This document shows positions 7,867 to 15,528 of a stretch of 17,463 nt of DNA, piece by piece; the stretch's first letter is position 1, and each line of letters begins with the position of its first letter. The notes beneath the pieces were generated by a model that worked only from the letters and a program-made list of their open reading frames with translations, was not told the origin of the DNA and ran no database searches. The DNA is from Gallionella sp. (GTDB lineage: Bacteria > Pseudomonadota > Gammaproteobacteria > Burkholderiales > Gallionellaceae): assembly GCA_024654105.1 (NCBI GenBank), contig JANLID010000003.1, forward strand, positions 1-17,463, in the 5' to 3' direction. Both the position numbers and the translations under genes were made by a program.

Positions 7867-8724
7867 ATGAACCCCGTTGCGCCGAACAATACGCCCCGCA
7901 AGCCACATCATGCCATCGACATCCGTGCGCTGGGGCGCGCGCCCGTTTCTGCGGCGGACAACGCCGGCATGGTCACCTGTCTCGAGACGAAAAATCTCAA
8001 CCTCTACTATGGGGCAGCCCGGGCGCTCATCAATGTCAATGTCACCATTCCCAGGAATCGCGTCACGGCTTTTATCGGCCCTTCGGGGTGCGGTAAATCG
8101 ACGCTGCTGCGCTGTTTCAACCGCATGAACGATCTGGTGGATATCTGCCGCATCGACGGCAAGGTGCTGCTGGACGACAGCGATATTTACGAGCGCTCGG
8201 TCAGGGTAGCCGAGCTGCGCCGGCGCGTAGGCATGGTGTTCCAGAAGCCCAACCCGTTTCCCAAGTCCATTTTCGAAAATGTCGCCTACGGTCTGCGCAT
8301 CATGGGCGTGAACGACAAGAAAATATTGATGGAAACCGTGGAACGCGCGCTACGCAGCGCCGCGTTATGGGACGAAGTCAAGGATCGTCTCGACAGCAGC
8401 GGGCTGGGGCTGTCCGGCGGGCAGCAACAGCGCCTGGTCATCGCGCGCGCCATCGCGCTGGAACCGGAGGTGCTGCTGCTCGATGAACCCTGTTCCGCGC
8501 TCGATCCGATCGCCACCGCCAGGATCGAAGAATTGATGTACGAGCTGAAGGACCGCTACACCATCGTGATCGTCACGCACAGCATGCAGCAGGCCGCGCG
8601 CGTTTCCGATTTCACGGCCTTCATGCATCTGGGAGAAATGGTCGAGTTCAACGACACGGATACGCTGTTCACCAACCCGGTCGAAAAACGCACCTCCGAC
8701 TACATTACCGGCCGCTTCGGCTGA
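7867..8724 (+). CDS. pstB: Phosphate ABC transporter ATP-binding protein PstB
   Basis: This 285-residue cytoplasmic ATPase powers the PstC2/PstA2 channel. The Walker A motif GPSGCGKST starts at about residue 71. The Q-loop is in VFQKPNPFPKS, the ABC signature LSGGQQQR is at about 182, and the Walker B motif LLLDEP has its Asp/Glu at about 206-207. The switch His is in VTHSMQQAARVSD. The VFQKPNPFP and FNRMNDLV segments are specific to PstB within the ABC family. A 34-residue N-terminal extension precedes the usual start of the domain (MVTCLETKNLNLYYG). The ATG at 7867 is kept because AAGGA at 7852-7856 lies 10 nt upstream, although a start at 7969 is possible. phoU follows 17 bp later. Confidence 0.97.
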   Translation: MNPVAPNNTPRKPHHAIDIRALGRAPVSAADNAGMVTCLETKNLNLYYGAARALINVNVTIPRNRVTAFIGPSGCGKSTLLRCFNRMNDLVDICRIDGKVLLDDSDIYERSVRVAELRRRVGMVFQKPNPFPKSIFENVAYGLRIMGVNDKKILMETVERALRSAALWDEVKDRLDSSGLGLSGGQQQRLVIARAIALEPEVLLLDEPCSALDPIATARIEELMYELKDRYTIVIVTHSMQQAARVSDFTAFMHLGEMVEFNDTDTLFTNPVEKRTSDYITGRFG

Positions 8725-8741
8725 TCGCACAAGGAACGACC

Positions 8742-9437
8742 ATGCAAGAAAAACACACGCTCGAACTCTTCGACCTGGACTTGATGCTGTTGCGCGAAAT
8801 TGTCCATCGCCTTGCCGATCAGGCTGCCGAAGAACTGGAACGCGCCGTGCAGGCGCTGCTGGAAAACGACCCTGCCCTGGCGCGGAAAGTGGTGGCCAGC
8901 GACCTGGAGGCCGACCGGCTGCACGAGATGATCCATCATCACATGACCATTGTACTGGCGCGCCAGCAGGCGATGGCGGAGGATTTGCGCGAGATACTCG
9001 CTGCCGGGCGCATTGCCACCTGTCTGGAGCGGCTGGCCGATTACGCAAAGAATACCGCCAGGCGAATGCAGGTATTGACAATGAAGGTCGATGAGGATGT
9101 CGCCGCCCAATTCTTGTGGATGGGCGCCCGGGTGGGTGCGATGCTGAGTCAGGTCATGCGCGCCTACCGGGAGCGCGATGCCGGAGAGGCGAATGTCGCA
9201 TGGAGTTCGGATGCAGAGCTGGATCGAGTTTACGGCGAGCTGTTCGCTCATTTGCTGGAGCGGATGCAGCGTGATTCAAGTTCCATCGGCGACGCGACGC
9301 AATTGCTGTTCATCGCCAAAGGGCTGGAACGTGCGGGCGATCATGTGACCAACATCGCCGAGGAGGTCTATCTGATGGTGACCGGCAAGCCTTTGCAAGG
9401 CCCGCGCCCCAAGGTTGAAACCATCGCGCCACACTGA
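8742..9437 (+). CDS. phoU: Phosphate signalling regulator PhoU
   Basis: This 231-residue all-helical cytoplasmic protein links Pst transport activity to the PhoR/PhoB two-component system and represses the Pho response when Pi is plentiful. Two PhoU repeats are visible, each ending in the metal-binding pattern. The first is LERLADYAKNTARR at about residues 95-108 (canonical ERIGDYAKNIA, so the Gly is replaced by Ala). The second is LERAGDHVTNIAEEV at about 195-209. The length fits the family. AAGGA at 8730-8734 precedes the ATG by 7 nt. It is the last gene of the pst2 cluster and is followed by a strong terminator. No phoB or phoR is in the window, so its partner must be encoded elsewhere. 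Confidence 0.96.
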   Translation: MQEKHTLELFDLDLMLLREIVHRLADQAAEELERAVQALLENDPALARKVVASDLEADRLHEMIHHHMTIVLARQQAMAEDLREILAAGRIATCLERLADYAKNTARRMQVLTMKVDEDVAAQFLWMGARVGAMLSQVMRAYRERDAGEANVAWSSDAELDRVYGELFAHLLERMQRDSSSIGDATQLLFIAKGLERAGDHVTNIAEEVYLMVTGKPLQGPRPKVETIAPH

Positions 9438-9458
9438 CCTGCTGTTTTTTCGAGGGTT

Positions 9459-9490
9459 ATCGTGCCGGCACAAGCCGGCACGATGCTTTT
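9459..9490 (+). terminator. Rho-independent terminator of the pst2-phoU cluster
   Basis: There is a perfect 11-bp stem, ATCGTGCCGGC (9459-9469) with GCCGGCACGAT (9474-9484), with loop ACAA, followed by GCTTTT. It lies 21 nt after the phoU stop. The T-rich flank on the plus strand and the A-free opposite flank orient it with the pst2 genes. Confidence 0.85.
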
Positions 9491-9566
9491 CAGGTTTCAA
9501 ATTGCTGCCTCAGGTCTGGAAGCAGGTTTCGCATGGCGGTTATCCGGCAATGCTGAAGGGGCGTTC

Positions 9567-9594
9567 AAAAAAAGCGGGCATCCGAAGATGCCCG
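9567..9594 (-). terminator. Rho-independent terminator of the porin gene
   Basis: On the minus strand the 8-bp stem CGGGCATC-TTCG-GATGCCCG (9575-9582 with 9587-9594) carries a stable UUCG tetraloop. It is followed by C and seven T residues (complement of 9567-9573). It lies about 55 nt downstream of the porin stop codon. Together with the terminator at 9459-9490 it separates two convergent units. Confidence 0.88.
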
Positions 9595-9601
9595 AAAATT
9601 C

Positions 9602-9641
9602 CCCGATTCTGGGGAGGAGATCCCGATTCTAGGGAAGAGGA
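9602..9641. repeat. Two-copy 20-bp tandem repeat downstream of the porin gene
   Basis: CCCGATTCTGGGGAGGAGAT (9602-9621) is followed directly by CCCGATTCTAGGGAAGAGGA (9622-9641), with 16 of 20 positions identical. Each copy can form a tiny hairpin (CCC-GATTCT-GGG type). It lies between the porin stop codon and its terminator, so it would be in the 3' untranslated region of the porin mRNA. No function is evident. Confidence 0.7.
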
Positions 9642-9649
9642 AAGCTGGA

Positions 9650-10747
9650 TCAGAAACTGTGTTGCATGCCGAGGGAAATGACAGACGGGGAAGAGCCGAT
9701 ACCGTTGATGGTGCCTGCTGCCGCAGTGCTTTGGCTGAAGCCGTAATCGCTGGCGGTATTGTTGTTGATGCGGGAGTAGATCGCGTACAGCTTGGTACGT
9801 TTGCTCAAGCCGTGGTCATAGCCCATGCTGAACTGGTTCGCGCCGGTATTCGCGGTCGCGCCATGCTGGCCGGCCTTGCCATAGGCCAGCTTGACGGTAT
9901 TCATGCCCATCTTGTAATTGCCGGCCAGGTAGTAGGCGTTGTGGCCGCGAGCATTGGCGCCCAAGGCACCGGCGTTGTCGTCAGTCTTCTCATAAACGAA
10001 GCCCATCGCGAAGGGAGAGAAGTCGTAACCCAAGCCCAGTTTCCAGGCCGATTCTTTGGTGTCCAGGATGCTGTTGAGTTTATGTTCTTCATAGCCAAAC
10101 GCGCCGTACAAGGCACCTGCTTTGTACATACCGGCCAAGCTCAACGCGTTGGACTTGGCCTGTGCAGCGTTGGTGTTGCCTTCTGCCAGGTTGACGTAAG
10201 CGATTGCGCCGGTGAAACCGTTCATCTCCGGGCTGGTATAGGCGATCACATCAGGCTGGCGGCCATCGAAAGCGGCATATGCGGAATCGACGGTGGCGTT
10301 GCTGGTGACGCCGCCCAGCAGCGCGCGGTTATCGGCGATGCTGTCGCCAAAAATATCCAGCTTGCGCGTGGCCAGTTTGTATGGCGTGTCGTGGCGTCCC
10401 AGCAGCACGGTACCCATACTGTCGCTCTTCAGTCCCAGGAAGGAATTGCGTGTGGCAAAAGTGCTGGTTCCTGAACCATCCATATTGATCTGTTGCTCGA
10501 TCTGCCAGATTGCCGACAGGCCATCGCTTAGCCCTTCCGCGCCCTTGAAGCCCAGTTTGGATACGTTGCTGGATACGGCGTTTTTGCTCGCACCGGCAAC
10601 GCCGAGAGCAGACGAACCGGTGCGGATGAAATCAAACGACATATCGGCCTTGCCATAAATGCTTATTACATTGGCAGTATCGGCCAGCGCCAGCGCAGGG
10701 GCTGCAGCAAGGCCGATGATGATGAGTTGCTTCAATTTACGATTCAT
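9650..10747 (-). CDS. Outer-membrane general porin (Porin_4-like)
   Basis: This 365-residue precursor of a trimeric beta-barrel porin lets small solutes cross the outer membrane. The signal peptide (MNRKLKQLIIIGLAAAPALA) is cleaved near LALA-D at about residue 22. The mature start VISIYGKADMSFDF and the segment SSNVSKLGFKGAEGLSDGLS are typical of betaproteobacterial porins. So are the alternating aromatic strands and the terminal strand VISLGMQHSF, whose last Phe is the BAM assembly signal. I chose the ATG at 10747 because GGAG lies 6 nt upstream. The longer in-frame start at 10810 adds 21 residues ahead of a perfect signal peptide. It is not an OprP-type phosphate porin as far as I can tell. 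Its position beside pst suggests, but does not prove, phosphate-linked expression. It has its own terminator. Confidence 0.92.
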   Translation of the reverse strand: MNRKLKQLIIIGLAAAPALALADTANVISIYGKADMSFDFIRTGSSALGVAGASKNAVSSNVSKLGFKGAEGLSDGLSAIWQIEQQINMDGSGTSTFATRNSFLGLKSDSMGTVLLGRHDTPYKLATRKLDIFGDSIADNRALLGGVTSNATVDSAYAAFDGRQPDVIAYTSPEMNGFTGAIAYVNLAEGNTNAAQAKSNALSLAGMYKAGALYGAFGYEEHKLNSILDTKESAWKLGLGYDFSPFAMGFVYEKTDDNAGALGANARGHNAYYLAGNYKMGMNTVKLAYGKAGQHGATANTGANQFSMGYDHGLSKRTKLYAIYSRINNNTASDYGFSQSTAAAGTINGIGSSPSVISLGMQHSF

Positions 10748-11038
10748 TAAGTTCTCCATTATGTTGATGTTGAGCTGGTTGCTGCTTGTTTTATGCCTGG
10801 TATGTGCCATTCAAACTAACAACGCTTCAAGGCAGTGCGAATATTAGTTTTCTTGTGTTGCAGAATTATTAAGCGCGCGATGTTTTTGGAATGCGGGCAG
10901 ATTATGGGTCGCTAAGGAAACGTAGGCAGGATCACCTCCAAGTTGCGCTTACGCGCAACGCGCCATGCCTGGCGCACAAATGTAAAAAGCCCCGGCAGTT
11001 TCGCTGCCGGGGCCAACATCAGACAACAGTGAGAGTTC
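10748..11038. other. Intergenic region upstream of the porin gene
   Basis: No gene is supported in these 291 bp. The part nearest 10748 must hold the porin promoter and leader, but I see no convincing -35/-10 pair or Pho box. The rest contains two adjacent small perfect hairpins: GTTGCGC-TTAC-GCGCAAC (10942-10959) and GCGCCA-TGCC-TGGCGC (10960-10975). An 11-nt match to the 16S rRNA 3' end (10929-10939) lies just before them. The terminator of the neighbouring phosphatase-like gene occupies 10984-11013. A 67-codon ORF at 10891-11094 has no support as a gene. Confidence 0.6.
10984..11013 (-). terminator. Rho-independent terminator of the PhoX-like gene
   Basis: The 10-bp perfect stem GCCCCGGCAG/CTGCCGGGGC (10989-10998 with 11004-11013) has a 5-nt loop. 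On the minus strand it is followed immediately by five T residues (complement of 10984-10988). It starts 25 nt after the stop codon at 11039. Confidence 0.88.
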
Positions 11039-13396
11039 TTATTGCATCACAGGCAAGCCGCCGAGATAACCGACTTCAGCCTTGTTCTTATTGATCAGAG
11101 GCACGATGCGTGCATGCACCGTTGGATTGGTTGCGTTCAAGTCGCCCGCGTGTTGATAGTTGCTCATGATGTAAGCGTGACCATTCATGTTTTCCACTAT
11201 CTGCAACCCCGTGGACTCTGCGCCCATCGGCAAGGACAAGATACGCGCCAAGCTTCCTGTATCCACGTGGTAAGCCCAGAGGTAGTTGTTGACGTGGTTA
11301 GACGAATCTTCACCAATGAACAAAACGCGCATTCTGTCGGAGAACCACAGATTGTCAGGGCTGGCGATACCGTTCAGATCAGACTTGTTGCCATCCGCAT
11401 CGGCAACGATGTCTTTACCGATGACGGTGGCTTTCATCAAGGTTGGCACAAAGTCACTGTTGATCGCTGCGCCAGCGGTATCTGCCTGTCCAGGTTTAAG
11501 GATCAACTCGTAGACCGCGCCTGACGAGTTGGCCTTCAAACGTATATGGTCAACCGGATCGGTTGCACTGGCCACCATGCCTTTGGTCATACGCGCCATT
11601 GCCGCATAAGCCTTGTTCTCTTTGGCGTTGTAGGCCACCCCCTCATATTTCTCAAACTCGGTCGTAGCCCCCATCAAGGCGGCATAGCGGCGGGTTTCAA
11701 GGAAGGCGGCTAAGGTTGCGATTGGTGTCGTGCCGCCTACTGCAGGGAAGGCGCCTGTCTTCAGTTGAAGGTATTCGACTTTTGCAACTTCGTGCCCAGT
11801 TTTGACAGCGGTAAATCCAGCGGCAGCTGTAGCCGAGGTGAAGAAGAGATCATTAAAGGTCACGCCCGCATCCACCGCTGCTTTGATCTCCGCATGGGTG
11901 GCATGCCCCAGATTGACCCACGTCAGGAATGCTTCACCCCCATCACTACCGTTGGGTGACATCTGGTTCCATTTTGCCGCATACAAGCTACCTGCAGATA
12001 GATCGCCAGGATTGTCAGCGACGAACATGGTCAGGCTGGTATAGGTGCCATCATCTCCCTGGATGGCCGTGCGCGAGTCGCCGAACATCTGCACCTTTTC
12101 GCGCGCGATGCGACCCAGCGTGTACCATTTTTCTACCGTAGTTGTGCCATTGCTGGCGACCGTCACTTCTGGCACGCGACCATAGTGATAAGGCGAAGCT
12201 GTCGCCTCTCCATAGATGATACGGAAGGCGTTCATACGTGCGGTGTATTCCATGGCTTGGCAAGATCCATCTACGATTGCGGCATAAGTCGCATCCACTT
12301 CGCAACGTGCATCGGGTTCATATTCCTCGGAACCCAAATGCGTGTTCCACGGTGAGCGAGCACCTGCGCAAGGAATCCACAATCCATTGACAGATGAGAA
12401 ATCGACTTGCTTGATGGATGCGACACTGAACTTGCCGTCTGCGCTGTTCTGATTGAGCTTGGCCAATGTCATCAGCATCGGCTGCTTGCCATACCAGTTC
12501 ACGCCCGTACTGTCGTTGTTCACATACTCGAAGTGAGTCACCAGATACGGCGTGCCCGCGATATCCATCAATGAATTGGCATCGGGTGTTTGCGGCACGA
12601 AAGGAACACCGCCCGCGTCGTTTTGCACTACGCCCGCCTTGTTCTTCACAACGGCAGCGGCTGTGCCATCCGCCGTTTTGCCGGTATCGGTGTTGTTGAA
12701 CAGATTGACATACGACAGCGGATAGTTCTTTACTGTACCGTCTGTGTAAGTCACGTCCACAGTGGATGTCGTGTAGGTGATCGCACGGTTGGCATCCGAC
12801 AAGCCAGCGATGTCGGTCGGCGTGAATTTCACCGATTTCACTTTGGCCGGGGCGTTTAGCAAGTGCGCGGTGACATTGGCAAGCGAAGTCGGAGTCAGTC
12901 CGGCACCGGTCAGCACCGTGTTGGCTGAGGCAAGGGAATTAACCGTGCCGGCAGTGGTGAGTTGTGCCGCGTGCAGGCCGACATCGATATGCGTGTCGGT
13001 GGTCGAAGCACCTGCAACGGTCTGAATAACTTGCGCAACGGCCAAGGCTTTTTGATCGGTCTCATCGGTCACGCCGGCGATGTCTTTCGGACGCACCACC
13101 TTATTGCCGCCGAGGCCGCCCAGCGCCGTACTCCCCATGCTCACCGAGCCCAGATTAACTTGCCCAATTTTGAAACTGACCGTATCTCCCGCGCCGTAGA
13201 TGAACTCGCCATTGGTGCCGGTCACGCCGGATGCGCCACTGCTTGTGGAGTAGTAGGTCACTCCCTTGACGTAGGAATCGGACAGAATGCCCGTGCTGGT
13301 GGAGCTGCTGGGGATGGAACTGCTACTCCCGCTGCAGCCCGCCAGAGCAAGAGTTGAAACCACCGCCAAATAAATAACTTTCATGCGCATTTCCAT
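11039..13396 (-). CDS. PhoX/DUF839-family lipoprotein, probable phosphatase
   Basis: This 785-residue envelope protein is probably a metal-dependent phosphoesterase that frees Pi from organic esters. A lipoprotein signal (MEMRMKVIYLAVVSTLALAGC) gives Cys21 as the lipidated residue. It is followed by a Ser/Thr-rich linker and an N-terminal beta-rich domain (about 35-130). The DUF839/PhoX region is marked by WIPCAGARSPWNTHLGSEEY at about 340-359, with the Cys at 343. In PhoX enzymes a Cys helps hold the Fe-Ca cofactor; assigning that role here is inference. Further family-like blocks are WVNLGHATHAEI, EFEKYEGVAY and MRVLFIGEDSSNHVNNYLWA. GGGAG lies 7 nt before the ATG at 13396; in-frame ATGs at 13390 and 13384 are alternatives. 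It is anchored by lipid rather than Tat-exported, unlike many PhoX proteins. The substrate is unknown. Confidence 0.85.
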   Translation of the reverse strand: MEMRMKVIYLAVVSTLALAGCSGSSSSIPSSSTSTGILSDSYVKGVTYYSTSSGASGVTGTNGEFIYGAGDTVSFKIGQVNLGSVSMGSTALGGLGGNKVVRPKDIAGVTDETDQKALAVAQVIQTVAGASTTDTHIDVGLHAAQLTTAGTVNSLASANTVLTGAGLTPTSLANVTAHLLNAPAKVKSVKFTPTDIAGLSDANRAITYTTSTVDVTYTDGTVKNYPLSYVNLFNNTDTGKTADGTAAAVVKNKAGVVQNDAGGVPFVPQTPDANSLMDIAGTPYLVTHFEYVNNDSTGVNWYGKQPMLMTLAKLNQNSADGKFSVASIKQVDFSSVNGLWIPCAGARSPWNTHLGSEEYEPDARCEVDATYAAIVDGSCQAMEYTARMNAFRIIYGEATASPYHYGRVPEVTVASNGTTTVEKWYTLGRIAREKVQMFGDSRTAIQGDDGTYTSLTMFVADNPGDLSAGSLYAAKWNQMSPNGSDGGEAFLTWVNLGHATHAEIKAAVDAGVTFNDLFFTSATAAAGFTAVKTGHEVAKVEYLQLKTGAFPAVGGTTPIATLAAFLETRRYAALMGATTEFEKYEGVAYNAKENKAYAAMARMTKGMVASATDPVDHIRLKANSSGAVYELILKPGQADTAGAAINSDFVPTLMKATVIGKDIVADADGNKSDLNGIASPDNLWFSDRMRVLFIGEDSSNHVNNYLWAYHVDTGSLARILSLPMGAESTGLQIVENMNGHAYIMSNYQHAGDLNATNPTVHARIVPLINKNKAEVGYLGGLPVMQ

Positions 13397-13457
13397 CTAA
13401 TGACTCCCTGTAGTGATTGAAAAGGAAGCAACAGGATAGGCTGGCAAGATTGCAATC

Positions 13458-13488
13458 CAGTGAAATGTTTATGGCGGTTCAGTGAAAT
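13458..13488 (-). promoter_or_regulatory. 22-bp-spaced direct repeat upstream of the PhoX-like gene
   Basis: ATTTCACTG occurs twice on the minus strand (complements of 13458-13466 and 13480-13488), start to start 22 bp, or two helical turns. It lies 62-92 bp upstream of the phosphatase-like start codon, a normal place for an activator site. The repeat does not fit the Pho box consensus well. A TTGACA-like -35 (complement of about 13493-13498) sits on its far side. Regulatory function is inferred from spacing and position only. Confidence 0.3.
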
Positions 13489-13512
13489 TTATGTGTCAAA
13501 CAATAAGGGGCA

Positions 13513-13743
13513 TTAGCCGACCTGGATGCCGGTTTGCGCCGCCGTTTCAATTATTATCTGAATGAGACAAGCCGCCATCTCACGCACATCAATCGCATTC
13601 TGGCCGGGGAGGAGCCGCTTTGGCAGGCCGAGCCTTTCTGTGCGCTTGCAACGCGGGAGCGCATCGAATTGATCGCGCCCATGCAACTGCGCCACCGCAT
13701 ACCGTTGCCGCAGGATTTATTTGAAAGCGTGGCGGAAAGTTAA
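13513..13743 (+). pseudogene. 3' fragment of a paralogue of the right-edge gene
   Basis: An open stretch from about 13507 encodes ADLDAGLRRRFNYYL, then HINRILAGEEPLW, RIELIAPMQLRHRIPLPQDL, and ends at TAA 13741-13743. It matches the C-terminal 70 or so residues of the minus-strand gene at the right edge (RRFNYYLSET, HIDRILLGEEPVW, RIELVTPLQLRHRIPLPQDM). About two thirds of residues are identical and many differences are silent. There is no ATG and no Shine-Dalgarno, and homology begins abruptly near 13513. This is therefore the 3' remnant of a second copy whose 5' part is lost. The stop codon overlaps that of the convergent PAP2 gene (shared TTAA at 13740-13743). A short TTG-initiated product is conceivable but unlikely. 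Confidence 0.75.
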
Positions 13744-14273
13744 ATCAGGTAAAGCGAGAACGTGGCCAGCGTGGCCCCGATCAAGGCGCCGGCCAGCACG
13801 TCACTGGGATAATGCAGACCGAGTATCGGGCGCGACAGGGCAACCAGCACGGTGAACGGCAATACCAGCCAGATCAGGGCAGGGAAATAGGCAACGGCTA
13901 TGATGCTGAAAGCGACGGCATGCAGGGTGTGGCCGGACGGAAAGCTGAACTGATCGAGCGGCTGGCTGTTGCAGATGATATCCGGATAGACATTGAATGG
14001 GCGCGGCCGCAGGGTTTTGCCCTTGATCGATTTGTACAGTGCTGTGCAGATCAGGCCAACGGCGAGCATATGTGTAACGGCCGGTAAGGCGGCTGAAGGG
14101 TTGCTCAGCAAAAGCAGCAGCATCAGCAGATACCAGAAGATGCCATCGCCGAGGCGGCTGACCAGACGAAACAGGTCGCGCGCAAATGAGTTACGGTTTA
14201 GCCTGTTAAAGAACAGGCACAGTTCAATGTCCCAGCAGTTAATCTGTTGCAGGCGATAGCTCAGTCTGGACAT
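13740..14273 (-). CDS. PAP2-family membrane phosphatase
   Basis: This 177-residue polytopic inner-membrane phosphatase belongs to the PAP2/PgpB-like superfamily, which dephosphorylates lipid phosphates such as phosphatidic acid or undecaprenyl pyrophosphate. All three catalytic motifs are present: KGKTLRPRP (the KxxxxxxRP motif), FPSGHTLHA (PSGH), and SRPILGLHYPSD (SRxxxxxHxxxD). GGGGAG lies 6 nt before the ATG at 14273. It is the last gene of the minus-strand lipid operon and overlaps the 3' end of the glycosyltransferase gene by 35 bp, a sign of translational coupling. The substrate cannot be read from sequence. The diacylglycerol kinase in the same operon makes phosphatidic acid a reasonable candidate. 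Confidence 0.92.
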   Translation of the reverse strand: MSRLSYRLQQINCWDIELCLFFNRLNRNSFARDLFRLVSRLGDGIFWYLLMLLLLLSNPSAALPAVTHMLAVGLICTALYKSIKGKTLRPRPFNVYPDIICNSQPLDQFSFPSGHTLHAVAFSIIAVAYFPALIWLVLPFTVLVALSRPILGLHYPSDVLAGALIGATLATFSLYLI

Positions 14274-15483
14274 GGTTCGCTCCCCGCGTCTTCACAAGTC
14301 CTGCCAGCACACTCTCCAGTTGTTCCGCGATGTGCTCCCATGTCAGCGTTGCGACTGTCTGGCGTGCCTGGGTACGCAAGCGCTGTATGCGATCCGGATT
14401 GGTAATCAGAGCGGCGGCCTGGCCGACAAATGAGGTGGTATCGTCAAACGGTGCGAGCAGGCCATTCACGTCGTGGCGAATATGCTGGTGCGCGGCAGCG
14501 TATTCGTATGCCAGAACTGCAAGGCCGCTGGCCATCGCTTCTACGGTGACATTGCCGTAGGTTTCGGTCAGGCTGGGATAGAGGAAGATGTCGCCCGATG
14601 CATAGTGCGCCGCGAGATCATCCCCCGTGCGCATGCCGGCAAAGATGACGTGTGGATGCTGCTTCTCCAGTGCAGCGCGCGCAGGGCCGTCACCGACCAT
14701 CACCAGCCTGGCCTCGGGCCTTGCTGCGCGCATCTGCTCGAATGCCTGGATCACTGTCGGTAAATTCTTTTCCGGCGCGAGCCGGCTGACGAGAATGACT
14801 ACGGGGGTATCATCTGTCGCCCCCCATTGCTGGCGCAGTTCAACATTGCGCTTTGCCGGGTGAAACAATTCTGCATTCACGCCGCGTGATACCACCAATA
14901 CGTTCTTGTAACCCGTTTGTGTCAACTCCCGTTGCAATGAGCTGGTGGGCACCATGGTGCAATCGGTCTTGTTATGGAAGTATCGCAGATAGGCCGCGAT
15001 CGGCTTGTTCAACCAGCCCACGCCGTAGTGCTGGCTGTAGTTATGAAAGTTGGTATGGAAATCCGTGCTGACCGGAATCCCCAATTTGCGTGCGGCAGAA
15101 CATGCCGACCAGCCCAGCGGTCCCTCGGTTGCAATATGCACGATGTCCGGGCGTTGCTTTTGCCACAGGCGCAGCAACTTGCCTCTTGCGGGCAGCCCGG
15201 ATTTAAGTCCCGGGTAACCGGGAATCGGCATCCCCGCCACCAGCGTTTCTTCATAACCCGATTCCCGGGCTGCACGGTCTTGTGCGTGTTGGCGCGGGCG
15301 GATTACACAAACCTGATGCTGTCGTTGCCGCAGGCCATCGATCATGCAGCCGACGGTGATGGCCACGCCATTGACTTCCGGTGGGTAAGTCTCGGTCACC
15401 ATCGCAATCCGCAACGGTGTCGAGGTGTGTTGGGCAAGAGTGTGATTTGTCGTATGCATGTGCGCATCATGTCGCGCATGCAT
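14239..15483 (-). CDS. GT4-family glycosyltransferase (MgtA/PimB/SQD2-like)
   Basis: This 414-residue retaining GT-B glycosyltransferase probably acts at the cytoplasmic face of the membrane. The N-terminal Rossmann half has MVTETYPPEVNGVAITVG and the acceptor-side block STDFHTNFHNYSQHYG. The donor-binding half has ILVSRLAPEKNLPTVIQAF, VMVGDGPAR and the EX7E motif ETYGNVTVE within PSLTETYGNVTVEAMASG. These blocks resemble the MgtA/PimB/SQD2 branch, whose members glycosylate lipid acceptors. The donor and acceptor here are not known. The start is uncertain. ATG 15483 gives a His-rich leader, ATG 15459 is also in frame, and neither has a good Shine-Dalgarno. The conserved core begins at about residue 24. 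It lies between dgkA (45 bp upstream) and the PAP2 gene (35-bp overlap). Confidence 0.9.
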   Translation of the reverse strand: MHARHDAHMHTTNHTLAQHTSTPLRIAMVTETYPPEVNGVAITVGCMIDGLRQRQHQVCVIRPRQHAQDRAARESGYEETLVAGMPIPGYPGLKSGLPARGKLLRLWQKQRPDIVHIATEGPLGWSACSAARKLGIPVSTDFHTNFHNYSQHYGVGWLNKPIAAYLRYFHNKTDCTMVPTSSLQRELTQTGYKNVLVVSRGVNAELFHPAKRNVELRQQWGATDDTPVVILVSRLAPEKNLPTVIQAFEQMRAARPEARLVMVGDGPARAALEKQHPHVIFAGMRTGDDLAAHYASGDIFLYPSLTETYGNVTVEAMASGLAVLAYEYAAAHQHIRHDVNGLLAPFDDTTSFVGQAAALITNPDRIQRLRTQARQTVATLTWEHIAEQLESVLAGLVKTRGANHVQTELSPATD

Positions 15484-15528
15484 GAAAGTTTGATTAAGCT
15501 TTTTTGAAGAGTTGATGACAGTGATGGG

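Noticed and set aside
10748..10810. 21-residue N-terminal extension of the porin (start at 10810)
   Set aside because: The ATG at 10747 begins a perfect signal peptide and has GGAG 6 nt upstream. The extension is polar and has no Shine-Dalgarno.
13534..13743. Functional short gene starting at TTG 13534
   Set aside because: There is no Shine-Dalgarno, and the product is only the C-terminal tail of a longer family with homology beginning mid-protein, so a truncated pseudogene is the better reading.
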